Of a DNA stretch of 64,000 nt, positions 53,986 to 64,000 are shown piece after piece (the first letter of the stretch is position 1; the number at the start of each line of letters is the position of its first letter). Both the position numbers and the translations under genes were made by a program. Source of the DNA: Branchiostoma floridae (taxonomy: Eukaryota; Chordata; Leptocardii; Amphioxiformes; Branchiostomatidae); assembly GCF_000003815.2 (NCBI RefSeq), contig NC_049994.1, forward strand, positions 5,564,903 to 5,628,902, written 5' to 3'. The notes under the pieces were generated by a model, which saw only the letters and a list, made by a program, of their open reading frames with translations, was not told where the DNA came from and searched no databases.

Positions 53986-56900
53986 TTAAATTGGTTTCTC
54001 GCAAATGTAGGCATAGGCAGTGCCGCATTGGAAGTCGTTCCACTGCCCATGGTGCATCTTCTTTCCCAAAAACCAAATTTTGTAGTTCTGTCAAAAAGAG
54101 AACAACGCAAATATGTTACATTAAGAGGACTGCATTCGCCAAGGCACTCGTTTACACCATCAAGGCAAAAACACATTTCCGTTTTCATGCAGATTATGCA
54201 TCATAGGAATCATACTTACTCTATAGTATGATTTAGTACTCTATTCTGTACTGTATGTTCATCCACTTAATATTTGTATGTTAGAATTTAGATTATCTAC
54301 ATGTATTTGGACCACAGTCTTTCATTTCATGTATCTAGCCTTTTTTTCACTTGAAATTAGCCCCATGGGCATAAATTTGCAATAAAACATTTCATTATGT
54401 CAGTATCTCAATTTATTTGATGCTAATTTGAAATGCTATCAAATGTGTATCCTTGCACGAAATAAGATTTAGAAATCTTACACGATTCAGACTTATTTAT
54501 TTCAAGAGTCTAGAACCCAAATTTAAAGGTAATTCTATCACTATAGCTACAACTGGATGAAAATCGTGACTTTACTCACTTGTGAATTAGTGACTTTGAC
54601 ATGTTTAACCGGGTTTAGTAACTGATATTGATAAAGAATAATGCAAACACTATAAATAAACTCGGTTATCGTACTCGAAAAATGTAAGAGGCACACACCT
54701 TGGAATACACGACGGCGCAGTTCTCTCCCTTATATCCCGAGAACCATTTATTGTTATTCGGCTCCCCCGGAACCCAGTTTTTGTAGTGAAAACGTGACCC
54801 GTCTGTCCACTTCCATTGTCCAGATTTCTTATGTAGACCCATCCAGATGGCCGGTACCGTCGTCTTATCTGGAACGAAAAGCCAAGTACCATAGTCTTAA
54901 TAAGTTATTTGTAATCTCAGCCGACTCTTGAGTTATGGGGAGGGGCGCTTTTGTCTTTGGTTCATTTGCACATGAATTCAAGCCATACTGAATGTAGGAA
55001 ATTAAATGATAATATAAGGTTACATGGAAAGACTACACTGGATAACACATGGACTAACCATTTTTCAATACAGAGTAATCGTCAATGATTCTTTGATATG
55101 ATGAACATATCTCCTTGATATATGTCGATGTTTCACATTTCTACAATAAAGTGATATGGCAATTCTTTAAACAGGAGAAAAGAACAAATATGTTAGATCA
55201 TTTTCTACTTGACCCAACTATTAAGAATCTTGTCCCTAGCATTCTTCTACGCAGAGACATCCAACGGTGCCACCAAACCGCCTCTTGTTTGTACTCTGCT
55301 ATCTCAAGCGTCATCATCAGTTCCTGTAGGCGTCGCCACAAACCAGCTATCAGCCAATCAGAGAATAGGCCTTTCAGTTTCCAAAAGGGATCTTGCATAT
55401 ATAAAGGTAAGCTCATTAATATCTATAAACAGGGCGGTCAGGAACTGATGGTGACGGTTGAGATAGCAGAGTACTGACAAGAGGCGGTTTGCTGGCGCCG
55501 TTGGATATCTCTGCGTAGGAGAATGGTCCCTAGTTGCCATTTGTTCACTATGACCATTTTCGAAGAGTACATGTTACCCACAGTTTGAGATGAGATCTTT
55601 CACAAAGTTGTTCTCGGCCTGGTCGTTGATAGAGATAAGCATAGCGCCGTGTTGTCTGCATCGTGAGCTCGCTGCAGACCAACTGAGTTTGTCAGTCATC
55701 AGTTTGTAGCAGTGGTTGTTGTATTTCCTCCACTCACTCGGACACTGCAGAGCTGGGATCAAATTTGGAATTTTACAGAAGGCTGAACACATTTCTTGGT
55801 TTTACTGCCTGGCTCTATATGTTGGATAACCACAATATTCAGCCGTGATTTTTCTTACTAAGAGTCTTAGGAATGAGATTTCTTTATTAAATTGACATCT
55901 TTACCAAGTATCCGTGCTGTCTAGTACTGCTATAGTACAGAGCTAAGCCTCTGCAGCTGTCCAAAATTTAGAACGTTTTAAGTTCAGCGTTGTAGTATGT
56001 GATATGATTACTGGTGAAGGTAGAGTTTACAAAATTTAGGATTATTCACCCAGGAGATAACAGGTAAGTGCTTTGGGCAAAAAAAGAACTAATAGATTAT
56101 CTGTTACGTACAATTTTGCATAGAAAAGGCCAAATTTCTAACCGAATAGCTACATATACATGAGAGCGAACTTACAATTCTGACAGTTCTGTCCAGTCCA
56201 TCCAGGTGAGCAGGTACATTTGTAGCCGTCATCTTGGTTCACGCATCGTCCATGTTGGCATGGGTTCTCTGTGCACTCGTCAATGTCTGTGTAATAGATG
56301 AAATATTGTCTGATTGCTGGACCAGAAAGATTAGGTCAATTTTAGATTGTAGATGTTGAATATGTCAAGATAAAATAGTCGAGAAAAATATCTTACCTTG
56401 CTGACAGTTCTGTCCAGTCCATCCAGGTGAGCAGGTACATTTGTAGCCGCCATCTTGATTCACGCAGCGTCCATGTTGGCATGGGTTCTTGGTGCACTCG
56501 TCAATGTCTGTGTAATAAATTAAACATTGTGTCATTGGTAACTCTGAGAGAGTAGGTCAATGCTAAAATGTAGATGCTGAATGTGAAAGGATAAAACAGC
56601 AAAAAAAATTGTCACCTTGCTGACAGTTGTGTCCAGTCCATCCAGGTGAGCAGGTACATTTGTAGCCGCCATCTTTGTCCTGGCAGGTCCCATGTTTGCA
56701 TGGTTTCTTAGCACACTCATTTAGGTCTGTATATGAAGATTAAAAACGAAAAACTGTTATTGTCAGAAAATAAGTCAGAAAAAGAGCACCACAAACAATG
56801 GCTAGCTATGGACAGTCATAATGTTAAAATAAATGGTATCTGAATTTTCTCAAACTAGCATTCTAAGTACTTACCAGTGGTTAACAGAAATGAGGTAGTT

Positions 56901-59900
56901 CCTGGTAATGCATCGGCGGACACACTGCTGTTCTTAAATGACAAATACGTTGGAGCTCGAGTCGAGTCAACGACTATGAACTCGTCAAAAGCCGAGTTAT
57001 TTTCTTCATAGAATGCCGTCTTCCATGGGGTACTGGATTCCAGGATCATCGTGCCATTTTGTTGCAGTTTTGAACCAAAAGCCACCTAGATACAAGAGCA
57101 CAACGTTGAAATATCTGACATTCCATTCCACTTCCATTCCACTTCCATTCCACTTCCATTCCACTTCCATTCCACTTCCATTCCACTTCCATTCCACTTC
57201 CATTCCACTTCCATTCCACTTCCATTCCACTTCCATTCCACTTGTAACGCGACCTCGCTGCGGCCACATTGCAACCATAATACGTTTTGTGTGTTTAGCT
57301 GTCTTTCGTTGTTTTGTGTGTTTTTTGTTAACTCTCTAGGTCACTCCGTGAGCAAGATGGTCTTATAGCCATCGAAAATTTGGAGGTACGTGTGTTTACC
57401 TTTAAAAAGTAGTCACTGCTTAATGAAAATTCTATTGCCTGTTGTCATTTTAGTCATATACTTCAATATTTTCATGATATTCCTGTAATGAAGTCAAGCC
57501 TAGGGTTGCAGAAATCGAGGTCGCAGCGAAATCGCCGACTAGTGGAATGGGGGCTGAGGCTATACAGCCCAACTATGAAATATATCAACTGCTACTAATG
57601 ATATAGCCTCGTTGTAAACTTTACAGCAATTCTTTCACGCGCAATTTTCCGATTGCTTGATGGTTTATGGTTATTTTGCTTTGACCTTGGTTAAAAAAAT
57701 ATTAACGTGTGCCTACCAAAGTCTAGCCTAGGTACCTACGTGCCACCTGCTAAAGCTAAGGGCACAATCCGACGTCTACGTGCCAAAACGTGGGCAATCT
57801 TTTGGGATCCGTAAGTGGTAGGTACCGCCTCCGTACGAACTCGTAGGAAATCCGACGGATTTTGGAGCACGTAGACACGCCGTAGAACTTTACATGCAGG
57901 CAGAATTTTGTGTGCCATCGGGCTGCAGGTTCGCCAGCACGGGCGACGCGCCTGCCTTGAACGTTTTGAGAAATACGTGGCGGACGTGGCTTCCCAAATA
58001 ACGTACGGACAAATTGCACGTACGGCGGGTTAAGCAAGTGAAACGATTGAGCCAGCCGCCCTGCGAAGGATGGTACCCAGGCTAGCCGAAAAAAAATGGT
58101 TAAGTATGTATTGCCACTCGGTCCCTGTCTAAAACAAGACTTTCTAGCTTACCCTCCCATCGGAAGTGATCAGTAAGTGAGTTGCCATGATGCCAGCGAT
58201 GACAACTGATGCTACGGCCAGAAGTCCACATCCCATTGCAAGCCAGCAAACTTTGTTAGATTTCCACTCACTCCACATTTGCACGACACGTTCTGAGATG
58301 AAACAGGAGTAGAAAAATGCATTCTGAGCAAACGTCTGTAATAACCAGCCTCCGTTGAAGTCTTGGTACGGGACTGGGTTTTTTGGGGGGGTACGTGGGG
58401 AGGGGCGTTGGTTCGCGATTTTCAACGTTGGCTTGGTTCTCTTGTGNNNNNNNNNNNNNNNNNNNNNNNNNNNNNNNNNNNNNNNNNNNNNNNNNNNNNN
58501 NNNNNNNNNNNNNNNNNNNNNNNNNNNNNNNNNNNNNNNNNNNNNNTGCTAGTTACTAATGATAATATTATGATGATATTACTATTGTATAGTCCATGGT
58601 GCGCCATGTATGTGTTTTTATGTACAGGAGGACAGCTTTGAAAGGTGCATTTTACATGCACCTGTTTTGCCCTCCCATTCACTCCGTATGATAGATCAAA
58701 ATAAACAAATAAAGAAATGTATTCTTGTTTTCACCTATGCACTATAAGTGAAATGCACGCTTGAAAAAGTTGAATTATTGTTTTTCTTACTGCGTAGCTT
58801 TTCGTTAATTATGGATACTCTGTATGTCAATTCAATTTTATGAATTCATTTACTGTGCTTTTCCATCACAGCTGTCGGTACGTTCTCTTCAAGGCCATCA
58901 TTTGAAGGCCACAATACCGAAAAAAAAATCATATCAGACTGATGCAACAAATATTTGTGTAAAAGATTAAATGAGTAGGTTTTTTTTCGTTGAGGTGATA
59001 AAAAGACGCAAATGAAATGTTTTTTTCTCACACAACTTTTTATCAGATGTAGACCTTTGTTGTCGTGTGATGGTTGATTAATTGTCTATGCAGTTTCCAC
59101 AAGGTCTTCTTCGTTACACAATCTTTTTTTGATTCTTCCCTTTGATTCTTTCGACGACCATCTGTCGCCTTCATCAGTACAAAATGAAACAAATACTTTC
59201 GAATGAAACAAATACTTTCGGTGCTATGTAAACTAGAGAGAGTCAGTGCAATCTGAACTTCCAACCGTCATAATACAATCGTTTAAGTCCATTTAGTTCA
59301 TATCGTACCGATAGTATTTGTTTCATTTTGAACTGATGAAGCCGACATATGGTCGTCGAAACGTTTACGGAAGAAGGTTGTGTAATACCCATGTCACATC
59401 CACGCTCTTCGGGCGTATCGATGGAAGATCGGCCGTATCTAAGATGGAAGATCGGCCGTATCTAAGATGGAAGATCGGCCGTATCTAAGATCGACAGAGG
59501 GATGCGCGTATTTTTCACCTGAAAACCGTCCCTGTTACATATAAGCCATACTTTGTACCTTGTACAATTGCTGTGCAATAAAGATATTATTATAAGAGAG
59601 GCTCGGGCGATTTTCGCCAAATGTGACAGAGGAATAACGAAGAAGACTTTGTGGGATTGATCTACCAACCTGATGAAATTATTTACGGATGTCTATGCAT
59701 GTATTTACTAGCAGTCTTTGGCGAGGAAGGTTAATGAAGAATCAAATCCTTTCAATCAATTCTCAAACTAGAAACATACAATGTAGTTACAGTGGCTCTG
59801 TCTACAATGTGCTATGGAAATTATAAATACTGTAATAGTAAATTGCATCAAAAGAGTTGTAAATGTTGTATTCAATGCTGTAACGTACCTTTAGCCCTGT

Positions 59901-60846
59901 GTGCGAAGCTGACTTCCTGAGGATCTTTGTAGCCGTAAACATCCTCTGGTTTGGCGTAGTCGTGTGAAGAAGACTTTTCCTCAAACGTCTTGGTTACTTC
60001 TTCAGGCATTTTGTACCGGTAAGCATCCTCTGGTTTGTCGTAGTCGTGGGAAGAAGACTTTTCCTCAAACGTCTTGGTTACTTCTTCAGGCACTTTGTAC
60101 CGGTAAGCATCCTCTGGTTTGTCGTAGGCGTGGGAAGAAGACTTTTCCTCAAACGTCTTGTTTACTTCTTCAGGCACTTTGTACTGGTAAGCATCCTCTG
60201 GTTTGTCGTAGTCGTGTGAAGAAGATTTTTCCTCAAACGTCTTGTTAACTTCTTCAGGCACTTTGTACTGGTAAGCATCCCCTGGTTTGTCGTAGTTGTG
60301 TGAAGAAGACTGCTCCTCAAACTCGTTGTTTACTTCCTCAGGTACTTTGTAGCCGTAACAATCCTCTGGGTTGGTGTAGTAGTGGGAGCAATCATCTTCC
60401 TCATATCCCTTGCTGACTTCTTCAGCCTGTCGGTACGCGTAGGTGTGTTCTGATTCATGCCCCGAACACACCACTACGTGATCTCCGACGTGAAGGTATC
60501 GTGGCCCGGCCGCGGCAGGTTGCTTGTCGGTGGCGGAACCGAAGGGGCCTACTTCAGTCTGTTCTCCGACGATGGTGTGTTCATAGGCATGTTTACCACG
60601 ATCGGCATCCTTGCTTCGGATTTTGAGATCTTTGCCTGCGCTAGAGTAGGACATGTCTTCTTTTACTTTATTGCTATGTTTCCCAAGTGTTGGAGCGGGT
60701 GTGTATATGTAAGGCACTGAGGGTTGATGTGCTGAGCTGATCTTTGGGAGGTCCACATCTTCCTCTTTGGCATCTTCCTCACGTAGTGCCTGCTGAAGTT
60801 TTGAGCTCGGTTTTGTGACACCCACATCTTTCTCTGTTGTCGCCAT
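53986..60846 (-). CDS. Type II transmembrane C-type lectin with three EGF modules and a cytoplasmic YxxP repeat array
   Basis: Nine exons on the minus strand: 60846-59889, 58292-58153, 57085-56875, 56726-56616, 56507-56397, 56286-56176, 55752-55582, 54868-54699 and 54087-53986. The product is 694 residues. Residues 1-333 are cytoplasmic; 142-309 are six 28-residue repeats, each with two YxxP motifs (typically YDKP and YKVP). A membrane segment spans about 334-356 (CWLAMGCGLLAVASVVIAGI). A ~75-residue stem precedes three 37-residue EGF modules (437-547; two open DIDEC, one DLNEC, the calcium-binding type). The C-type lectin domain (548-694) has the EPN mannose-type Ca2+ motif and WND in the last exon. 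The 55582 donor (GTGGGT) is non-optimal but is the only one that keeps phase. A likely carbohydrate-recognition and signalling receptor; I know of no described protein with this layout. Confidence 0.85.
55241..55525. mobile_element. Foldback MITE, second copy
   Basis: Arms 'acgcagagacatccaacg' and complement. The internal 'tcagccaatcagagaat' and 'gcatatataaaggtaagctc' segments match 4911-5191 in inverse order. Lies in the intron between the first and second lectin-domain exons. Confidence 0.75.
57121..57242. repeat. 11-bp minisatellite (ttccattccac) in lectin intron
   Basis: About eleven nearly perfect copies of ttccattccac. All three minus frames remain open across it, producing spurious Trp/Asn/Gly-rich open frames. 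Confidence 0.95.
58447..58546. other. Assembly gap (100 N)
   Basis: Run of undetermined bases in the intron upstream of the transmembrane exon of the lectin gene. The exact 100 bases suggests a placeholder of unknown true size. Confidence 1.
59400..59640. repeat. Dispersed repeat with internal triplication
   Basis: Inverted relative of 2480-2620 and 3104-3200. It shares 'gggcgtatcgat', 'ttgtacaattg..tgcaataaag' and 'gctcgggcgat' blocks. The 'gatcggccgtatctaagatg' unit is present three times in tandem (59430-59495). Non-coding, in the first coding intron of the lectin gene. Confidence 0.6.
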
Positions 60847-62103
60847 TTCTGTGTTAAAAAAGGAAACCAGTCATCAGACTCACCGTTTGCTATAAGCTAC
60901 GTAGCAAACCTGCCTTCTTTTGACATCGTTGAATGCTATTCTACAAAAGCTGTACATTTACAAAAAAAATGATAATTCAAATATGAAAATATTCATTCTG
61001 CCATCCTATCGAATTGGCGCCATCTGGCATAAAAAACAAACCGTAGTGACTTTTGGAATAATGCCCGGTCAAAAGACCAGAGCAATATGAAGTACATGTA
61101 AGTTGATGTAACTTGTATGAATGAATAAATTTTATTGCTCAACAATCGCACAAGGTACAATGTATGTACATGCTGTGTAATTCACCAGTCGCCCCTACGG
61201 CTATAAGCTTTGGGTTTGCTCGGTCACTACAGTCTTCTCCCCCGCCTGCGTGACTGCGCCCACCCGGTTATATTTGCCTGAGAGTACTGCAGCTTTGTGA
61301 ATGTTTGGTGGTTGTGTCAGGGATGAAAAAGGTCCAAGAAAAAACAAAGGAAAGAAATCTATGGAAGGTGAATCTAAAAACTAGAAATACCTGTTAGTTT
61401 GTCGGTAGAGAACCCTTGTACCAACGAACACCCTGAAATGTACGTGTGTTCCTGCTATAAACTTTCACAGCAGCAAGGGTTTTGGAAAAGGGCTAGACTA
61501 TCTTAGAAGCGCATGCGTGTGAAATGAAAATGTACCCACGCCCATACTATGACATAATTCAAACTATCATTAAAGAGAGGGTGAAGGACTATACCCAAGT
61601 AAGGAGCGGTCCAGCTAAATTCTGGGAATAAAGCTTTCAAAGTACCTTAATTTGGCTGGAAGGATTTCGTTCAATATACATAATATGTTACACATATTGT
61701 TACATATTGTCTGAAAATGGCACATAAAATATGTTAGAAATCAGTCAGTAGAGACTTCATTATATATTAACATATTTATTTAGCCCTGAACAGTATTTTA
61801 GGACAGAAAACGTGATAGTTGAAAAAAATGTGAAAACTTGTTTTTAGTGGTTATTTCAAGACTTGTCTATATACTGGCGAATTAATGTGATAGAGGGGTG
61901 CTATCCCATTTTGCTCTAGCTATAGTAGACGCACATTTAGACTAATTTCTAAAATATTTTACTAGTAAAGTCATGGGATAAAGGGGTGTTATCATATTAT
62001 TTCACTAATATACCAATATTTTCTGTCTCTTACTAGATCTAGTAAAATAATGGGATAAAGGGGTGCTATCACATTATTTCACTAATAGATACAATCTTAA
62101 CTT
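60847..62103. other. Lectin 5' region and spacer
   Basis: An acceptor (TTTAACACAG on the minus strand) directly precedes the lectin start codon, so a 5' non-coding exon is expected. A good donor at about 61390 on the minus strand (CTAACAG|GTATTTC) is the best candidate. Positions 61120-61170 carry a 'tttattgctcaacaatcgca' repeat tail. Nothing else coding is seen. Confidence 0.45.
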
Positions 62104-62246
62104 CTAAACACCATACCGCCCGAAGAGACTGCAACAGAGGCTAGCGATCTTCAGACAGATATGACAGATATAGAAGGTACACCCCGCGGCACTTCTGGCT
62201 CCAGCCTTTTCAGCCTCTTGATTGAACTTCTTCAGTTGAGCGTCAT
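62104..62246 (-). CDS. Terminal exon of an unidentified small Cys-rich protein
   Basis: After a minus-strand acceptor (CATTTTAG at 62247 onward) one frame runs in phase 1 to TAG. It encodes DAQLKKFNQEAEKAGARS, then a Cys-rich hydrophobic tail (GCTFYICHICLKIASLCC, ending FGRYGV). The start and upstream exons were not found in the remaining window. The CxxC-type spacing could be metal-binding or palmitoylated. Family not recognised; it could be a non-coding artefact. Confidence 0.35.
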
Positions 62247-62570
62247 CTAAAATGGAAATCACAAAGACATTGCAAATAATCTAAGTAGGTCTGTATTGCA
62301 TTTTTGCTTGAAAAGGAGTAGTTTTGCCGATGTACACACGGATAATAGATTTAGGGTGAATGAACTTGTGACGACAGAGGGCAGCTCCCAGGGCAGCTGA
62401 AGACACGACGACAGTGCCACAGTGGTAAGACTGGTATGGTAACCTTTCAACAGGTACAGATTTAGACAGAACTGTGCCCTTGGCTGGTTAGGAGAATTGA
62501 TTTCTCTACATCGAATTAAAACACAACAAGACTTAGAGTAAGAAGCCGAGAACATATCAGACGACAGAAG

Positions 62571-62622
62571 ATGTGGACTGGACTGCTGCTCCTTACAATG
62601 GGGACGGCTGGAGAAAAGACAG
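62571..62622 (+). CDS. First exon of a secreted protein (signal peptide), continues beyond the window
   Basis: ATG opens a short hydrophobic leader (MWTGLLLLTMGTAGEKT) that reaches a consensus donor, ACAG|GTGAGT, at 62623 in phase 1, the usual phase after a signal-peptide exon. No continuation exon was recognised up to 64000. Product unknown. Confidence 0.5.
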
Positions 62623-64000
62623 GTGAGTCATTTTTTTTTTCAATTTGCTTTTGGACGAAGAGTAGCACTGTACTCAAGTTTTTTGTAACTTACATTAACA
62701 GTGCCACATACACGGTACACACAGAAGGTAAACGTATTTTACCTCAATGACCGGTTCAGGTTCCCATTTTTACACATGGGTGAAGCGAGGAAAGTCGTTT
62801 AAAGTGCCTTTCTCAAGGGCACAACGTCGGGGGCACGGTGGGGATCGAACTCAGGACCTCTAGATTCCGAGCCGAACGCTCTACCGGTCACGCCACACCG
62901 GACGTCACATTTTGCTCAGTCACGACTCTCAATGGTGTCGACAGGACAAGTCCAATCTATACGATCTTCCTCTATGCACCATAACACAACATCTCTAAAC
63001 TTTCTAACGTTTAAGTTTTCCTTATATTCTGTCTTTCAACTTTCTTGAGAAGAGTCATATCAGAGGGTCTGCATGTCCTTCTCCCTTAAGCGTTTCGAGC
63101 TAGCTATTCAAATGAAATCGTAGCCCCCCGCTGTAATTCAACGTTAAGCGTTATCGGTATGTTGTTCCCGATCGCGCGAAACGCTATCGGACGTTTTAAT
63201 TCTACGTAACACGTTGTTATTCTTAAGTCATCGTTACCCGTTGTCGAGACATTCTTCGTGTGGAGTAGACACATGGACACAAACGTCAGTTAAGTAACCC
63301 TCGGACACCATACATGTACTTCTGGACACTCCGCCCTCCCCCCCCCCCCCCCAAAAAAAAAATCAAGCTTAAAAACTTTGTGTATTTTTTTCAATAATGG
63401 AAATGTCATTAAATATAACTAGTCTACCGGCAAAATTCTCTGAACATGCAGGAAATGGCGTTTAAGAGTCCAGATTTCAAAATTTCACCGGCCTCGCTTG
63501 CTACGAATAGAATACGTTGCGGAAACGTCGCCCTCAAAAATAATTTTCGCTAATAGAAATGTTATCATCGAATTTTGTTTGGCTTGCGCCTCCGGCGATC
63601 TATACGACATAGTGAAAATATGTGGGGCGTGTGTCATCGCCCTCTAAAATCTCTTTCTCTAACAAAAATAGCGTTAAATTTAGCATTGTCAGCCAGTGAC
63701 ATATTTTGCCTCAAAATGCAGGAAATGGCGTTTCAAAGGGTTCAGATTTCAAAATTTCCCTAGACCTACCTTGCGACTGCTGCTCGGGTCTTTCCTTTGG
63801 GGCTCGAAATCGTGAAAATCTTGAAAATATATCACTTAAGCTAAAACCATGTTTCTCTCTAAAAGAATTGGCAGTAAACATAGCTTAGTCTACCAGCAAA
63901 GTTTGCCCCTCAAAATTCAGGAAATGGCGTTTCAGAGGGCCAAGATTTCAACATTTCCCCGAAGAAGCATTCCCCCGGAACCTCTAGGATTGTCGCGTCA
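62623..64000. other. Right-edge region, intron-like
   Basis: Contains a tRNA-derived SINE (62745-62903), a C/A tract (63338-63362) and a weak tandem pattern, 'caggaaatggcgtttcaaag', recurring at about 63450, 63718 and 63920 with ~200-270-base spacing. No exon could be supported. Confidence 0.45.
62745..62903 (-). mobile_element. tRNA-derived SINE
   Basis: On the minus strand 62901-62832 has a tRNA-like head: A-box-like GACCGGTAGAGCG and B-box GAGTTCGATCC. It is followed by a tail containing the conserved 'aagtgcctttctcaagggca' (plus sense) shared with 14886-15030 and fragments at 27240-27330. A diverged 3' part and imperfect arms argue against a working tRNA. Confidence 0.75.

Noticed and set aside
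57006-57339. Repetitive Trp/Gly/Asn proteins on both strands
   Set aside because: Caused by an 11-bp minisatellite that is open in every frame.
60457-60720. Plus-strand frames over the lectin exon
   Set aside because: Shadow of the strongly supported minus-strand exon with its 28-residue repeats.
62832-62901. Functional tRNA gene
   Set aside because: A- and B-box-like sequences are present, but it carries the conserved SINE tail and shows no clean acceptor stem.

Overview
The window is animal nuclear DNA: spliced multi-exon genes with GT-AG introns, long AT-rich introns full of foldback elements and decayed DNA transposons, tRNA-derived SINEs, and two N gaps (29376-29571, 58447-58546) from scaffolding. 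The gene families (translin, RNF32, a GAL3ST-like sulfotransferase, TRIM, EGF/C-type lectin), their compactness and the repeat style suggest a cephalochordate (amphioxus, Branchiostoma). That is inference; no database was searched.

Layout: (1) 3860-9450 (+), a stand-alone EgtD-type SAM methyltransferase in six coding exons, with a candidate promoter near 1333-1363. (2) 10764-15662 (-), translin in seven exons. (3) 15931-22818, eight tandem copies (some partial) of a ~985 bp satellite lying between the divergent promoters of translin and RNF32. (4) 22908-31289 (+), RNF32 with two RING-H2 domains and an IQ motif. (5) 33693-36836 (+), a Golgi galactose-3-O-sulfotransferase-like gene. (6) 38470-42473 (+), a TRIM gene whose RING/B-box/coiled-coil part is spliced to an ALK/LTK-type glycine-rich domain; it carries a frameshift and an internal stop. 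(7) 43615-50662, an inverted pair of small secreted-protein genes encoding a run of 8 or 10 arginines followed by an acidic helix, with matching promoters. (8) 53986-60846 (-), a type II transmembrane C-type lectin with three EGF modules and a cytoplasmic array of six 28-residue repeats holding twelve YxxP motifs. (9) Two gene fragments at the right edge: a terminal Cys-rich exon (62104-62246, -) and a signal-peptide exon (62571-62622, +).

The genes do not form a pathway. The most novel items appear to be the poly-arginine precursor pair, the lectin receptor with a Cas-like YxxP docking array, the TRIM/glycine-rich fusion, and the satellite carrying a perfect RFX X-box in most copies. All gene models were built by hand from reading frames, splice signals and intron phase; each summed coding length is divisible by three except the broken TRIM gene.
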